Source: Pseudoalteromonas citrea (GTDB lineage Bacteria > Pseudomonadota > Gammaproteobacteria > Enterobacterales > Alteromonadaceae). Taken from it: a DNA stretch of 64,000 nucleotides. How positions within the stretch are numbered: position 1 is the first letter of the stretch; the number at the start of each line of letters is the position of its first letter. Below are positions 25,864-35,398 of this stretch, piece after piece. The stretch spans positions 372,001 to 436,000 of the forward strand of contig NZ_AHBZ03000027.1 in the NCBI RefSeq assembly GCF_000238375.3, written 5' to 3'. The position numbers and the translations under genes are program-made. The notes under the pieces are model-generated. The model did no database searches, had not been told where the DNA came from, and worked only from the letters and a program-made list of their open reading frames with translations.

Positions 25864-27987
25864 ATGAAGCAGCGCTTTTGCTACTCACTTATCTCATTGT
25901 CTATTTTATCTGCGTGTTCAATCAACGCATACGCAAACGATGATAATGCGATGGCTGATATAGAGCAGATCACCGTTACATCGAGCCGTACGGCTAAATT
26001 AAATACACAGCTGGCGCTTAGTATAGGCAGCGTGTCGGAAGAGGTGTTGAATAATGACAATAGCCAACATTTGTCAGATTCTTTGCAAACTATTCCGGGT
26101 GTATTGTTGAACCAGTTGTCGGGTGGGCAAGGTCACAATGCCGCTATTCGTATGCCCATTAACTACGGCGGGTATACCTTGTATCTACAAGACAATGTGC
26201 CCTTACAGTCGGCGGCTTTTTATAATCATAATGCGTTATGGTGGGCGAGCAGTAATTCGTCTTTGTCGCGCTTAGAAGTAATGAAAGGGGCGGGTACTAG
26301 CTTGTATGGCTCGGGAGCAGTGGCTGCAACAGTTAATGTATTATCTGCGCCGGTTGACTCGAATAAAAATGCGGTAGGGCTAACCCTTGGCGAAGCCGGT
26401 TACGAGCGTTATCAGGGCAGTATTACTCAGCACTTTAGTGAAAATAATGGTGTGCGAGTGTCGGGTGCGTATTTAAATAATGATGGGTGGCGTGACAACA
26501 GCAGTGTAGAAAAAGCAGAGCTTAATGTGCTACATGAAGTGAGTTTTTCTGATAAGCATCAGTTTAAAACCAGTGTGATGGCGTCAAGCCTTGACCAACA
26601 AATGCTGGATGCACTTACGGAAGATGAGTTTAACGACGACCCGTCGCAATCTGGATTACCCTTAGAAGTCGTCAATATTGATCCTCGCCGTAAAACTGAC
26701 TACATGCGTGTTAGCTCTGAGTATCAATACCATGGCGACGCTGTGTTTGCGTCGGTTATTCCTTATGCACGCTATAGAAGCAATGACTATATCGCGACGT
26801 GGCAACCTAATATGCCGCAAGTTGAATCGAGCGTAAAAACGGTTGGTATATTGGCACTGGCTAACTTTTCTCACAGCGATGGGTTTGATACCACTATAGG
26901 TATTGATTTAGAAAGCGCTAAAGGTGATGCACTTTCGTATCAAGCTGCCACGCGAACAACCACTGGCTGGGGGGCTGCAACTTATCCTAAAGGGCATATA
27001 TTTTATAATGATGAGACCCGCTTTAGAGGAATTTCGCCTTATATTCAACATAATGGCGTAATAACAAAACAGCTTAGTTATAGCCTTGGGCTCAGGTATG
27101 ACAATAATAAGTATGAGTTTAATAATAGTCTCCCCACTTATGACGACGATGGCTTTGGCAATCGATCTATTGCTGATAGAACAGATACATTCGACCATCT
27201 AAGCCCCAAGGCGAGCTTAAATTATCAGATGAATGATATCAGCAACGTTTATGTGCGTTTTGCGAATGCGATCCGTATTCCAACTGCGTCTGAGTTATAT
27301 CATTTAAAAACCAAAGAAACGAGTGCGCAATTGAGTGCGTTAAATGAAGAGACCTCTGACACATACGAAGTGGGGTATAAGGCACATTTTGAGGCGCTGA
27401 GCATAGAGCTGGCGTATTATTTTATGGCGGTTGACGATGCGATTGTTACCGCTTATGACGATTTTGGCGCTTCTTATCGGGTGAATGCTGCGCGTGTTGA
27501 ACACAGCGGCGTTGAGCTTGGTGTGAACTATGACGTTTCAGAGTCGGTGGCTGTTGCATTTGCTTATAGTCAATCAGATCATGAATTTGACCATTACATA
27601 GAAGACCAAGGGCGTATTGACCGTAATACGCAACGCAGTAAAGCGCAGGATTTATCTGGTAATAGTTTACAAATGGCCCCTGACTATGTGGCTAATGTGC
27701 GGTTGAATTACAACAGTGATGCTTTCGATGGGTTAAATGTGGTGGCTGAAATTCAAAGCATCGGTGACTACTGGATGGATGCTAAAAATACGCAAAAGTA
27801 TTCTGGGTATACCGTTGCTAACGTAAAAGTGAATTACCTTTTAACGGATGCGTTAAAGCTTCATGTGCGCGTTGCTAATTTAACCGACAAAAAATACGCG
27901 TTGCAAGGAGAGTTACGCTATGGCAGAGAGCGTATTCAACCTGGAGCGCCAAGAACGGTATACATGGGGTTACACTACGACTTTTAA
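25864..27987 (+). CDS. TonB-dependent outer-membrane receptor (PepSY-linked)
   Basis: 707 aa with a signal peptide (MKQRFCYSLISLSILSACS), a plug domain with a TonB-box-like ITVTSSR stretch and the LEVMKGAGTSLYGSGAVAATVNV signature, then a 22-strand barrel that ends in aromatic Phe (YMGLHYDF). The ligand is probably a ferric chelate, judging by the co-transcribed PepSY membrane protein. The substrate cannot be read from the sequence. A strong terminator follows at once, so the two genes form a complete transcription unit. Confidence 0.88.
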   Translation: MKQRFCYSLISLSILSACSINAYANDDNAMADIEQITVTSSRTAKLNTQLALSIGSVSEEVLNNDNSQHLSDSLQTIPGVLLNQLSGGQGHNAAIRMPINYGGYTLYLQDNVPLQSAAFYNHNALWWASSNSSLSRLEVMKGAGTSLYGSGAVAATVNVLSAPVDSNKNAVGLTLGEAGYERYQGSITQHFSENNGVRVSGAYLNNDGWRDNSSVEKAELNVLHEVSFSDKHQFKTSVMASSLDQQMLDALTEDEFNDDPSQSGLPLEVVNIDPRRKTDYMRVSSEYQYHGDAVFASVIPYARYRSNDYIATWQPNMPQVESSVKTVGILALANFSHSDGFDTTIGIDLESAKGDALSYQAATRTTTGWGAATYPKGHIFYNDETRFRGISPYIQHNGVITKQLSYSLGLRYDNNKYEFNNSLPTYDDDGFGNRSIADRTDTFDHLSPKASLNYQMNDISNVYVRFANAIRIPTASELYHLKTKETSAQLSALNEETSDTYEVGYKAHFEALSIELAYYFMAVDDAIVTAYDDFGASYRVNAARVEHSGVELGVNYDVSESVAVAFAYSQSDHEFDHYIEDQGRIDRNTQRSKAQDLSGNSLQMAPDYVANVRLNYNSDAFDGLNVVAEIQSIGDYWMDAKNTQKYSGYTVANVKVNYLLTDALKLHVRVANLTDKKYALQGELRYGRERIQPGAPRTVYMGLHYDF

Positions 27988-28015
27988 CGGGTGATTGAGT
28001 TAAATAGCTATTTTT

Positions 28016-28043
28016 AAAGCGCATTTAGGTAATGCGCTTTTTT
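28016..28043 (+). terminator. Terminator of the PepSY/TonB unit
   Basis: AAAGCGCATT-TAGGT-AATGCGCTTT forms a 10-bp perfect stem that runs straight into TTT. It lies 29 bp after the receptor stop codon. Confidence 0.88.
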
Positions 28044-28095
28044 GTATTTGCCTCTTCAACCTAATACGTACTCAGTGGCTGATATAGCAATAGGT

Positions 28096-28545
28096 TTAGG
28101 CTTTATTGTTGAAAAACATACCGGCGTTACTCGCGCCGTTACTGGCAAATAAGCTTTGCACTAAGGTTGATGTCTGCTTTTTGATAATAAGTTGCACATT
28201 TTGCAGTTGTTCATCAAGTTGCGTTTTTAGCTCACCCAGTTGTTCGGCACTTTGCTCTTTTGTCAGGCTTGTGTCCGCGCGTACTTCACTCATTTTACTC
28301 TGTAGAATTTTAATGTTACCCACGATTTTTTCTTGTGCACTGATATCTGACTTTTCCTCGGTGGTTGTTTGATTGTCGCCGTTTGATTCAGTTTTTTCAG
28401 TCGTTTTTGCATCCGAGGTGGTAATTTGATCAGCAGTGACGGGTGTTGCCGTACTTTTATCTTTGTTAGTCGCATTCTCTGACAGGTTATAGCCATGATT
28501 TGAGTAAGCTTGTGGTGGTAAAGAGTTAAAGTTCATGTGTGACAC
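28096..28545 (-). CDS. Small Thr/Glu-rich coiled-coil protein
   Basis: 149 aa. The N-terminal 75 residues are disordered and rich in Thr, Asp, Glu and Asn. The second half has heptads suitable for a coiled coil (EKIVGNIKILQSKMSEVRAD, QLGELKTQLDEQLQNVQL). No signal peptide is visible. I do not recognise it; it could be a secreted or structural accessory protein. It is monocistronic and lies next to the REP mega-array. Confidence 0.55.
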   Translation of the reverse strand: MSHMNFNSLPPQAYSNHGYNLSENATNKDKSTATPVTADQITTSDAKTTEKTESNGDNQTTTEEKSDISAQEKIVGNIKILQSKMSEVRADTSLTKEQSAEQLGELKTQLDEQLQNVQLIIKKQTSTLVQSLFASNGASNAGMFFNNKA

Positions 28546-28917
28546 GGTCCTTATGTGACGATATTTTGTCAGATGTTAGTTATATGAATATTAAGCACTT
28601 TTTATACCAGTTGTGTACGGCGTGGTTATTTAGAATAAGGTCTTCACTTTTTGACTCCCTGAATTTAGTTCAGGGTCTAGGTTGTGAGTAATATCTTGGC
28701 GGTAGGGGGTCATTGAGATGGACCCTGACCTGCGTCAGGGAGACGGTGGTGGGGTAGTGAAGGTTGGGGTTAATTGGCTGACCTTCGTCAAGGGGACGAT
28801 TTGGAGATGGTGTGATGAGGCTGCTAAAGAGTTTAGTACGGCCCCACTTTCGTCTCCCTGAATTTATTTCAGGGTCTAGGTTTTGTGTTGCGTTTTTGGC
28901 GCTAGGGGTTAATTGGC

Positions 28918-29340
28918 GTGGGCCCTGACCTGCGTCAGGGAGACGATGATGGGGTAGTGAAGATTGGGGTTAATTGGTATGGGCCGTGGCCTTCGTCAGG
29001 GAGACGATTTGGAGGTGGTGTGATGAGGCAGCTAAAGAGCTTAGTACGGCCCCACTTTTGTCTCCCTGAATTTATTTCAGGGTCTAGGTTTTTGTTTTGC
29101 GCCTTGGCGTTAGGGGGTAATTGGCATGGGCCCTGACCTGCGTCAGGGAGACGATGATGGGGTAGTGAAGATTGGGGTTAATTGGTATGGGCCGTGGCCT
29201 TCGTCAGGGAGACGATTTGGAGGTGGTGTGATGAGGCAGCTAAAGAGCTTAGTACGGCCCCACTTTTGTCTCCCTGAATTTATTTCAGGGTCTAGGTTTT
29301 TGTTTTGCGCCTTGGCGTTAGGGGGTAATTGGCATGGGCC
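28918..29340. repeat. 208-bp tandem duplication inside the mega-array
   Basis: The segment from 28918 and the one from 29126 encode the same 72-residue frame and look identical apart from the junctions. Each holds two right-facing hairpins and one left-facing hairpin. Identity at this level implies a very recent duplication. Confidence 0.85.
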
Positions 29341-29936
29341 CTGACCTGCGTCAGGGAGACGGTGGTGGGGGAGTGAAAATTGGGGTTAATTAGTATGGGC
29401 CCTGACCTGCGTCAGGGAGACGGTGGTGGGGGAGTGAAAATTGGGGTTAATTAGTATGGGCCCTGACCTGCGTCAGGGAGACGGTGGTGGGGGAGTGAAA
29501 ATTGGGGTTAATTAGTATGGGCCCTGACCTGCGTCAGGGAGACGGTGGTGGGGGAGTGAAAATTGGGGTTAATTAGTATGGGCCCTGACCTGCGTCAGGG
29601 AGACGGTGGTGGGGGAGTGAAAATTGGGGTTAATTAGTATGGGCCCTGACCTGCGTCAGGGAGACGGTGGTGGGGGAGTGAAAATTGGGGTTAATTAGTA
29701 TGGGCCCTGACCTGCGTCAGGGAGACGGTGGTGGGGGAGTGAAAATTGGGGTTAATTAGTATGGGCCCTGACCTGCGTCAGGGAGACGGTGGTGGGGGAG
29801 TGAAAATTGGGGTTAATTAGTATGGGCCCTGACCTGCGTCAGGGAGACGGTGGTGGGGGAGTGAAAATTGGGGTTAATTAGTATGGGCCCTGACCTGCGT
29901 CAGGGAGACGGTGGTGGGGGAGTGAAAATTGGGGTG
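29339..29936. repeat. Ten-copy 61-bp tandem repeat of one REP hairpin
   Basis: Hairpins start at 29339 and then every 61 bp up to 29888. The units appear identical, including the linker GGTGGTGGGGGAGTGAAAAT. Only the last unit diverges at its end. All hairpins point the same way and no partner hairpin lies between them. Confidence 0.92.
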
Positions 29937-30026
29937 ATGAGACCGCTAAAGAGTTTAGTGCGGCCCCACTTTTGTCTCCCTGAATTTATTTCAGGGTCTA
30001 GGTTTTTGTTTTGCGCCTTGGCGTTA

Positions 30027-30425
30027 GGGGGTAATTGGCATGGGCCCTGACCTGCGTCAGGGAGACGGTGGTGGGGTAGTGAAGGTTGGGGTTAATTGGC
30101 TGACCTTCGTCAAGGGGACGATTTTGAGATGGCTTGATGAGACTGCTAAAAAGTTTGATGTTGCCGCTTTTCGTCTCCCTGAATTTATTTCAGGGTCTAG
30201 GTTTTGTTTTGCGCCTTGGCGTTAGGGGGTAATTGGCATGGGCCCTGACCTGCGTCAGGGAGACGGTGGTGGGGTAGTGAAGGTTGGGGTTAATTGGCTG
30301 ACCTTCGTCAAGGGGACGATTTTGAGATGGCTTGATGAGACTGCTAAAAAGTTTGATGTTGCCGCTTTTCGTCTCCCTGAATTTATTTCAGGGTCTAGGT
30401 TTTGTGTTGCGTTTTTGGCGCTAGA
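30027..30425. repeat. 198-bp tandem duplication inside the mega-array
   Basis: Two almost identical neighbours (the first from about 30027, the second from about 30225) carry one intact right-facing, one decayed right-facing and one left-facing hairpin. A related third copy lies near 31153. Confidence 0.8.
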
Positions 30426-32301
30426 GGTTAATTAGCATGGGCCCTGACCTTCGTTAGGGAGACGATGGTGGAGTGAAGGTTGGAGATAGTGATAATGGTT
30501 TTGGGCATGGTGTTATGAGGCAGCTAAAGAGTTTAGTATGGCCCCACTTTTGTCTCCCTGAATTTATTTCAGGGTCTAGGTTTTGTTTTGCGCCTTGGCG
30601 TTAGGGGGTAATTGGCATGGGCCCTGACCTTCGTCAGGGAGACTGTGGTGGAGTGAAGGTTGGAGATAGTGATCATGGTTTTGGGCATGGTGTTATGAGG
30701 CAGCTAAAGAGTTTAGTACGGCCCCACTTTTGTCTCCCTGAATTTATTTCAGGGTCTAGGTTTTTGTTTTGCGCCTTGGCGTTAGGGGGTAATTGGTATG
30801 GGCCGTGGCCTTCGTCAAGGGGACGATTTGGAGATGGTGTGATGAGGCTGCTAAAGAGTTTAGTGCGGGCCCAGTTTTGTCTCCCTGAATTTATTTCAGG
30901 GTCTAGGTTTTGTGTTGCGTTTTTGGCGCTAGGGGGTAATTGGCATGGGCCCTGACCTTCGTTAGGGAGACGGTGGTGAGGGAGTGAAGGTTGGAGTTAG
31001 TTAGCATGGTTTTGGGTATGGTGTGATGAGACTGCTAAAAAGTTTGATGTTGCCGCTTTTCGTCTCCCTGAATTTATTTCAGGGTCTAGGCCCAGTTTTG
31101 TCTCCCTGAATTTCTTTCAGGGTCTAGGTTTTGTTTTGCGTCTTTGATGTTAGGGGTTAATTGGCATGGGCCCTGACCTGCGTCAGGGAGACGGTGGTGG
31201 GGTAGTGAAGGTTGGGGTTAATTGGCTGACCTTCGTCAAGGGGACGATTTGGAGATGGTGTGATGAGGCTGCTAAAGAGTTTGATGTTGCCGCTTTTCGT
31301 CTCCCTGAATTTATTTCAGGGTCTAGGTTTTGTTTTGCGCCTTGGCGTTAGGGGGTAATTGGCATGGGCCCTGACCTGCGTCAGGGAGACGATGATGGGG
31401 GAGTGAAGGTTGGGATTAATTGGCATGGACCCTGACCTTCGTCAGGGAGACGATTTGGAGATGGTGTGATGAGGCTGCTAAAGAGTTTGATGTTGCCGCT
31501 TTTCGTCTCCCTGAATTTATTTCAGGGTCTAGGTTTTGTTTTGCGTCTTTGATGTTAGGGGTTAATTGGCATGGGCCCTGACCTGCGTCAGGGAGACGGT
31601 GGTGGGGTAGTGAAGGTTGGGGTTAACTGGTATGGACCCTGACCTTCGTCAAGGGGACGATTTTGAGATGGTGTGATGAGGCAGCTAAAGAGCTTAGTAC
31701 GGCCCCACTTTTGTCTCCCTGAATTTATTTCAGGGTCTAGGTTTTTGTTTTGCGCCTTGGCGTTAGGGGGTAATTGGTATGGACCCAGACCTGCGTCAGG
31801 GAGACGATTTGGAGATGGTGTGATGAGGCAGCTAAAGAATTTAGTGCGGCCCCTCTTTTGTCTCCCTGAATTTATTTCAGGGTCTAGGTTTTGTGTTGCG
31901 TTTTTGGCGCAAGAGGTTAATTGGCATGGACCCTGACCTTCGTCAGGGAGACGATGGTGTGGGAGTGAAAATTGGGGTTAATTGGCATGGGCCGTGGCCT
32001 TCGTCAGGGAGACGATTTGGAGGTGGTGTGATGAGGCAGCTAAAGAGTTTAGTACGGCCCCACTTTCGTCTCCCTGAATTTATTTCAGGGTCTAGGTTTT
32101 GTGTTGCGTTTTTGGCGCAAGAGGTTAATTGGCATGGACCCTGACCTTCGTCAGGGAGACGATGGTGTGGGAGTGAAAATTGGGGTTAATTGGCATGGGC
32201 CCTGACCTTCGTCAGGGAGACGGTGAACCGATATTTAGCAAAAGCCTCTGGTTTGTATTGAATAGAAGGAGAACAGAGGCGTATTGCTAGTTATTTCGCT
32301 G

Positions 32302-33852
32302 TTATGTGCTTTTAATACCTAATGTTTTTAGTCGTTTAAGAATGATCGGGTTTTGAGTGGTATTGTAAAGGCTTTGCAGTCTTGCTTTGTTGTATTGGCT
32401 GAGTACTAAACCCGAGTCAGATACAGCACGCGTGAACGCGTCCACAATTTGCACATCTGGGTTATCTAATATGGTGGCCACAACTTGATCGTGATATTGC
32501 GCCTTTGACGATAAGACTTTTACGGCATCGCGCTTTACGCCTTTTCGTTGATGGTTCAGTAATTTTGCAATGTGTGGCAACAGAGCGGTGTTTTTACTGT
32601 TAGCAGACGCCAAAATGGCCGTGCTTAAATGTTGTTCGGACTGTAGCTGCTCTGATAAGTAATGTTCAACGGTGCTGCTTTGCTCTGGCGTGAATTTAGC
32701 CATAGAGCCTAAATTAAGCAGGGCGGTTTTTGCGAGTGGGTTATTCGGCTTGTCTGCCAGCGCTGCAAGGGCATTGAATGATACGGTAGACGAAGCTCCA
32801 AAGCGGCCAAGCGCAATTAACAGCTTTTGCTTTATGTGTGTGGTGAGCCTGTCTGTTGTTAGTAAGTCGGCAAGCATTTGCTCGGCCAGTGGGCTTTGTT
32901 CTTTTTGTAAAGCGTAGATAATGGCCGAACTCAACGATGAATCTTGCTCTATCAATGCGATTAGTTCTGTTAAATCATATTCTTGTAGTAAAAATGCGCC
33001 AATGAGCTTGGCTAGAGTTGGGTCTAAGTTTGTTTGTAACTCTGCGATAGCCACATATAACGACGTTTCATCATTTATTGTTTGTGCTTCAATTTGTTTT
33101 TGTTGGCTCGCTAATGCGGCGTTTTTATTGGATGAAACGTTGGCAAATTTACGGCCTTGGGTCGTTAGCCTTTGAATATCTACCTTTTGGATTATGTGGT
33201 ATTGCTGGTCGTTATTATGCCAGATGCTGTCAGATGAATAGTTTAGGTGCAGAGGTTGTTGGTTTGCATTGAGCGTTAAGTGCCACTGCTCAGACGTATC
33301 GCTTTTTGTTGTTATAGGTTTATTGCGATGTGAGGTCATTTGACGTTGCACTTCGTTATTAATACGTTGATAGGTATACGTCTTTTGCCCGTGTGCATCG
33401 TTAAATGTTAAGGGGCTCGCTTCAGAGAAGCTCAATAAGTCCAATATATTAGGCAATACATTTAGGGTGTGATCTGATGGCAGTGCTAATAAGTCAACGT
33501 GGGAAAATACCCCGTTATTTTCGGTAAATTTGAACGGTAGCTCCTTCACCAAAGTTTGCGGCTTAGCGTTGTTTGAAAACTCAATATCAGTGAGTAAACC
33601 TTGTTGCTCACCCGTGCCGTTAAAATGCATGTTCCAGTTGAGTGATGAGTGTGTAACGGGTGTGTTGTTTTGTGATAAAACGGCCGACTCAATGGTGACA
33701 GAGTAAGAGCTTGACTGAGACGGCAGTGTAACTTTAGACGGTGATTGTTGTGTGGTTTTTTGGGCAATTGGGCGTGCTGTGTTATTGCCAGTAAAATAAA
33801 AGATACCGATCCCCATACATATAAGTAATAACGCGGTGACTTTTAGCTTCAT
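32302..33852 (-). CDS. Exported protein with beta-rich N-domain and HEAT-like repeats
   Basis: 516 aa. A single N-terminal helix (VTALLLICMGIGIFYFTG) anchors or exports the protein. Residues 45-240 look beta-rich; from about 260 on there are helical repeats of HEAT type (IKQKLLIALGRFGASS, NPLAKTALLNLGSMAKF, RKGVKRDAVKVLSSKAQ). The layout recalls vitellogenin/lipid-transfer N-modules, but this is only a resemblance. It is the second gene after the 323-aa exported protein and likely co-transcribed with it (58-bp gap). Confidence 0.6.
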   Translation of the reverse strand: MKLKVTALLLICMGIGIFYFTGNNTARPIAQKTTQQSPSKVTLPSQSSSYSVTIESAVLSQNNTPVTHSSLNWNMHFNGTGEQQGLLTDIEFSNNAKPQTLVKELPFKFTENNGVFSHVDLLALPSDHTLNVLPNILDLLSFSEASPLTFNDAHGQKTYTYQRINNEVQRQMTSHRNKPITTKSDTSEQWHLTLNANQQPLHLNYSSDSIWHNNDQQYHIIQKVDIQRLTTQGRKFANVSSNKNAALASQQKQIEAQTINDETSLYVAIAELQTNLDPTLAKLIGAFLLQEYDLTELIALIEQDSSLSSAIIYALQKEQSPLAEQMLADLLTTDRLTTHIKQKLLIALGRFGASSTVSFNALAALADKPNNPLAKTALLNLGSMAKFTPEQSSTVEHYLSEQLQSEQHLSTAILASANSKNTALLPHIAKLLNHQRKGVKRDAVKVLSSKAQYHDQVVATILDNPDVQIVDAFTRAVSDSGLVLSQYNKARLQSLYNTTQNPIILKRLKTLGIKST

Positions 33853-33910
33853 GATTTATCCTTGTAGTGGTGACTGCGAGAGTCACCACAAATTGCTGCT
33901 TATATATTGG

Positions 33911-34882
33911 TTATAGGTTGTTCCATTGTGGGCTCGCATATTCATACAACGTAAATTCACGAGTGTAGAGCGGATCCCATTTCATGACATCAACGTTAAA
34001 TTGCAGTAAGCCCCATAGTTTTTTGCAATAAGCTTGGATTTTTCCGTCACCACCGCTTAACTGCGAAGTGACTTTAAGCTCTAAGAACCCTTGTTCAACG
34101 GTTTGATCGTTTTGTTTTACGCGGCGAATACCGGCTTCAACATACCCTTTGCCTTTTACTTTGAGCAGACTAAGTTTGCCTTTTACACCCGCTTCAGAAA
34201 TACCATGACCAAATGATGCGTATGCGGAACTAGATACCACCCCCCCAACATAAGGTGCGACTTCGGCATAAATGTAATCAGGCCGTCTTACGCCATCGAC
34301 CATGAAAGGCTCTTCGTTATTATGGCCGCCAATCACGCCACCCACAGTAAAATCTGCACCCGCTTCAATGCCTGCTCCAAATTTAACGCCTAATTTTAGT
34401 AAACCCAGTGGATCAAGCGGAACCTCTACTTTGGGTTTAACTACTTCGGGAATTAAATCAAAATAGTATTCTACTGGGTAAGTGACAGAAGCATTAAGCA
34501 AGTCATCACAGTTTGGTTTAAACGCAGCGACGCTGTCTTCACCAACGGTTAAGTTGAAAGTCATGCCTTGCGTACAATCTAACTTGCTTGGGTTAAATGA
34601 AAACTCCACTGAACCGACTGAGACCTTAAAGTTGCGATTGTGTAGTTTTAGCCAGTTGCCAGCTTGATAAAACCCACTGGTAGCGCCATTGCTGGATTCA
34701 TCAACATACATCCAACCCTGTTGATCTCTGTATTGGTGTGAGCGTCCAATGGCATTGTTTTTTGTTATAACACGTGCGTTTTGCTCGACATATCCCGGGT
34801 CTTTATACAAATAGGCATTAGCGTCGGGTGTAAATGCCAGCGCTGTCAACGCGGTCGCCAAAATGGCGGATAGTGTTTTCAT
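33911..34882 (-). CDS. Exported protein of unknown function
   Basis: 323 aa with a signal peptide (MKTLSAILATALTALAFTPD, cut near ANA). The mature part is Gly/Tyr-rich and probably beta-structured (AYASFGHGISEAGVKGKLSL, VKGKGYVEAGIRRVKQ). No known domain was recognised. Two Cys (DLLN-preceding NCDD and the later YCKKLW) could form a disulphide. It precedes the HEAT-like protein gene on the same strand and probably works with it. Confidence 0.6.
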   Translation of the reverse strand: MKTLSAILATALTALAFTPDANAYLYKDPGYVEQNARVITKNNAIGRSHQYRDQQGWMYVDESSNGATSGFYQAGNWLKLHNRNFKVSVGSVEFSFNPSKLDCTQGMTFNLTVGEDSVAAFKPNCDDLLNASVTYPVEYYFDLIPEVVKPKVEVPLDPLGLLKLGVKFGAGIEAGADFTVGGVIGGHNNEEPFMVDGVRRPDYIYAEVAPYVGGVVSSSAYASFGHGISEAGVKGKLSLLKVKGKGYVEAGIRRVKQNDQTVEQGFLELKVTSQLSGGDGKIQAYCKKLWGLLQFNVDVMKWDPLYTREFTLYEYASPQWNNL

Positions 34883-35398
34883 GATTTCCTCGTAAAATTA
34901 TTGTAACGTTATGTGTTGTGTGTTGCGCAACGAAGAGCACCATACCTACTGATATTTACAAAATAATTACAGTTGTACCGGTAATTATGTGAAATATATG
35001 TAACTTGCTTGTTGCAAAAGTAATGTACAGCAAGTTTTATAACAGCGCTATAATTTTGTGTGATTTTTATACGGCTTGAAATGCCCGCCAATTTACGTTC
35101 TGATTTTTTACTTAGTGGTAATTCAGTTTAATACATTGCTTCTAATGCCTTTATTTTACAAAATTTGTACAAGTGACTGTGGTGCTGATAATGGCGAGCC
35201 CTAACTTAGAACGGGTGAATTCTTGGGTTATAATATTGGTATGTGAGCATGGAAAGGTCGCTTTTTATTCAAAAAGTACTGTGATTTATGATGTAATAGG
35301 GACATATTATTATTTGCTGTATATTGACGATGTATTTTTAGTCTGGGGCATGAATAGGACATGCAGCCCCTAACATAAGTAAAGGACATATTTGACCT
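34883..35398. other. 516-bp intergenic region between divergent genes
   Basis: AT-rich spacer that must hold two divergent promoters. I see an inverted repeat, AACTTGCT (35002-35009) and AGCAAGTT (35029-35036), and a GGGGC/GCCCC hairpin just before the peptidase gene. I found no credible gene and no REP element. Confidence 0.4.

Larger units (their letters stand above)
28650..32222. repeat. REP-like mega-array G (about 50 hairpins, 3.6 kb)
   Basis: I count about 35 right-facing hairpins of the CCCTGACCTKCGTCAGGG type, some decayed, and about 17 left-facing ones of the CCCTGAATTTATTTCAGGG type. They mostly alternate and are joined by a few recurring linkers (GCCTTGGCGTTAGGGGGTAA, GATGAGGCAGCTAAAGAG). 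The reverse complement of the second type has the same outer shoulders as the first, so the two differ mainly in the loop. All short open frames here (MGPDLRQGD, LPEFISGSR) are repeat translations. No gene lies between 28546 and 32301. Confidence 0.92.

Noticed and set aside
29339-29936. CRISPR-like array
   Set aside because: The 61-bp units have identical linkers, so there are no unique spacers, and no cas gene is present.
28918-32144. Many open frames of 60-112 aa reading MGPDLRQGD and LPEFISGSR
   Set aside because: They are translations of the REP hairpins and linkers; they lack ribosome sites and follow the repeat period.
34883-35398. Small plus-strand gene near 35173-35373
   Set aside because: There is no ribosome site, the composition is spacer-like and no motif is visible.
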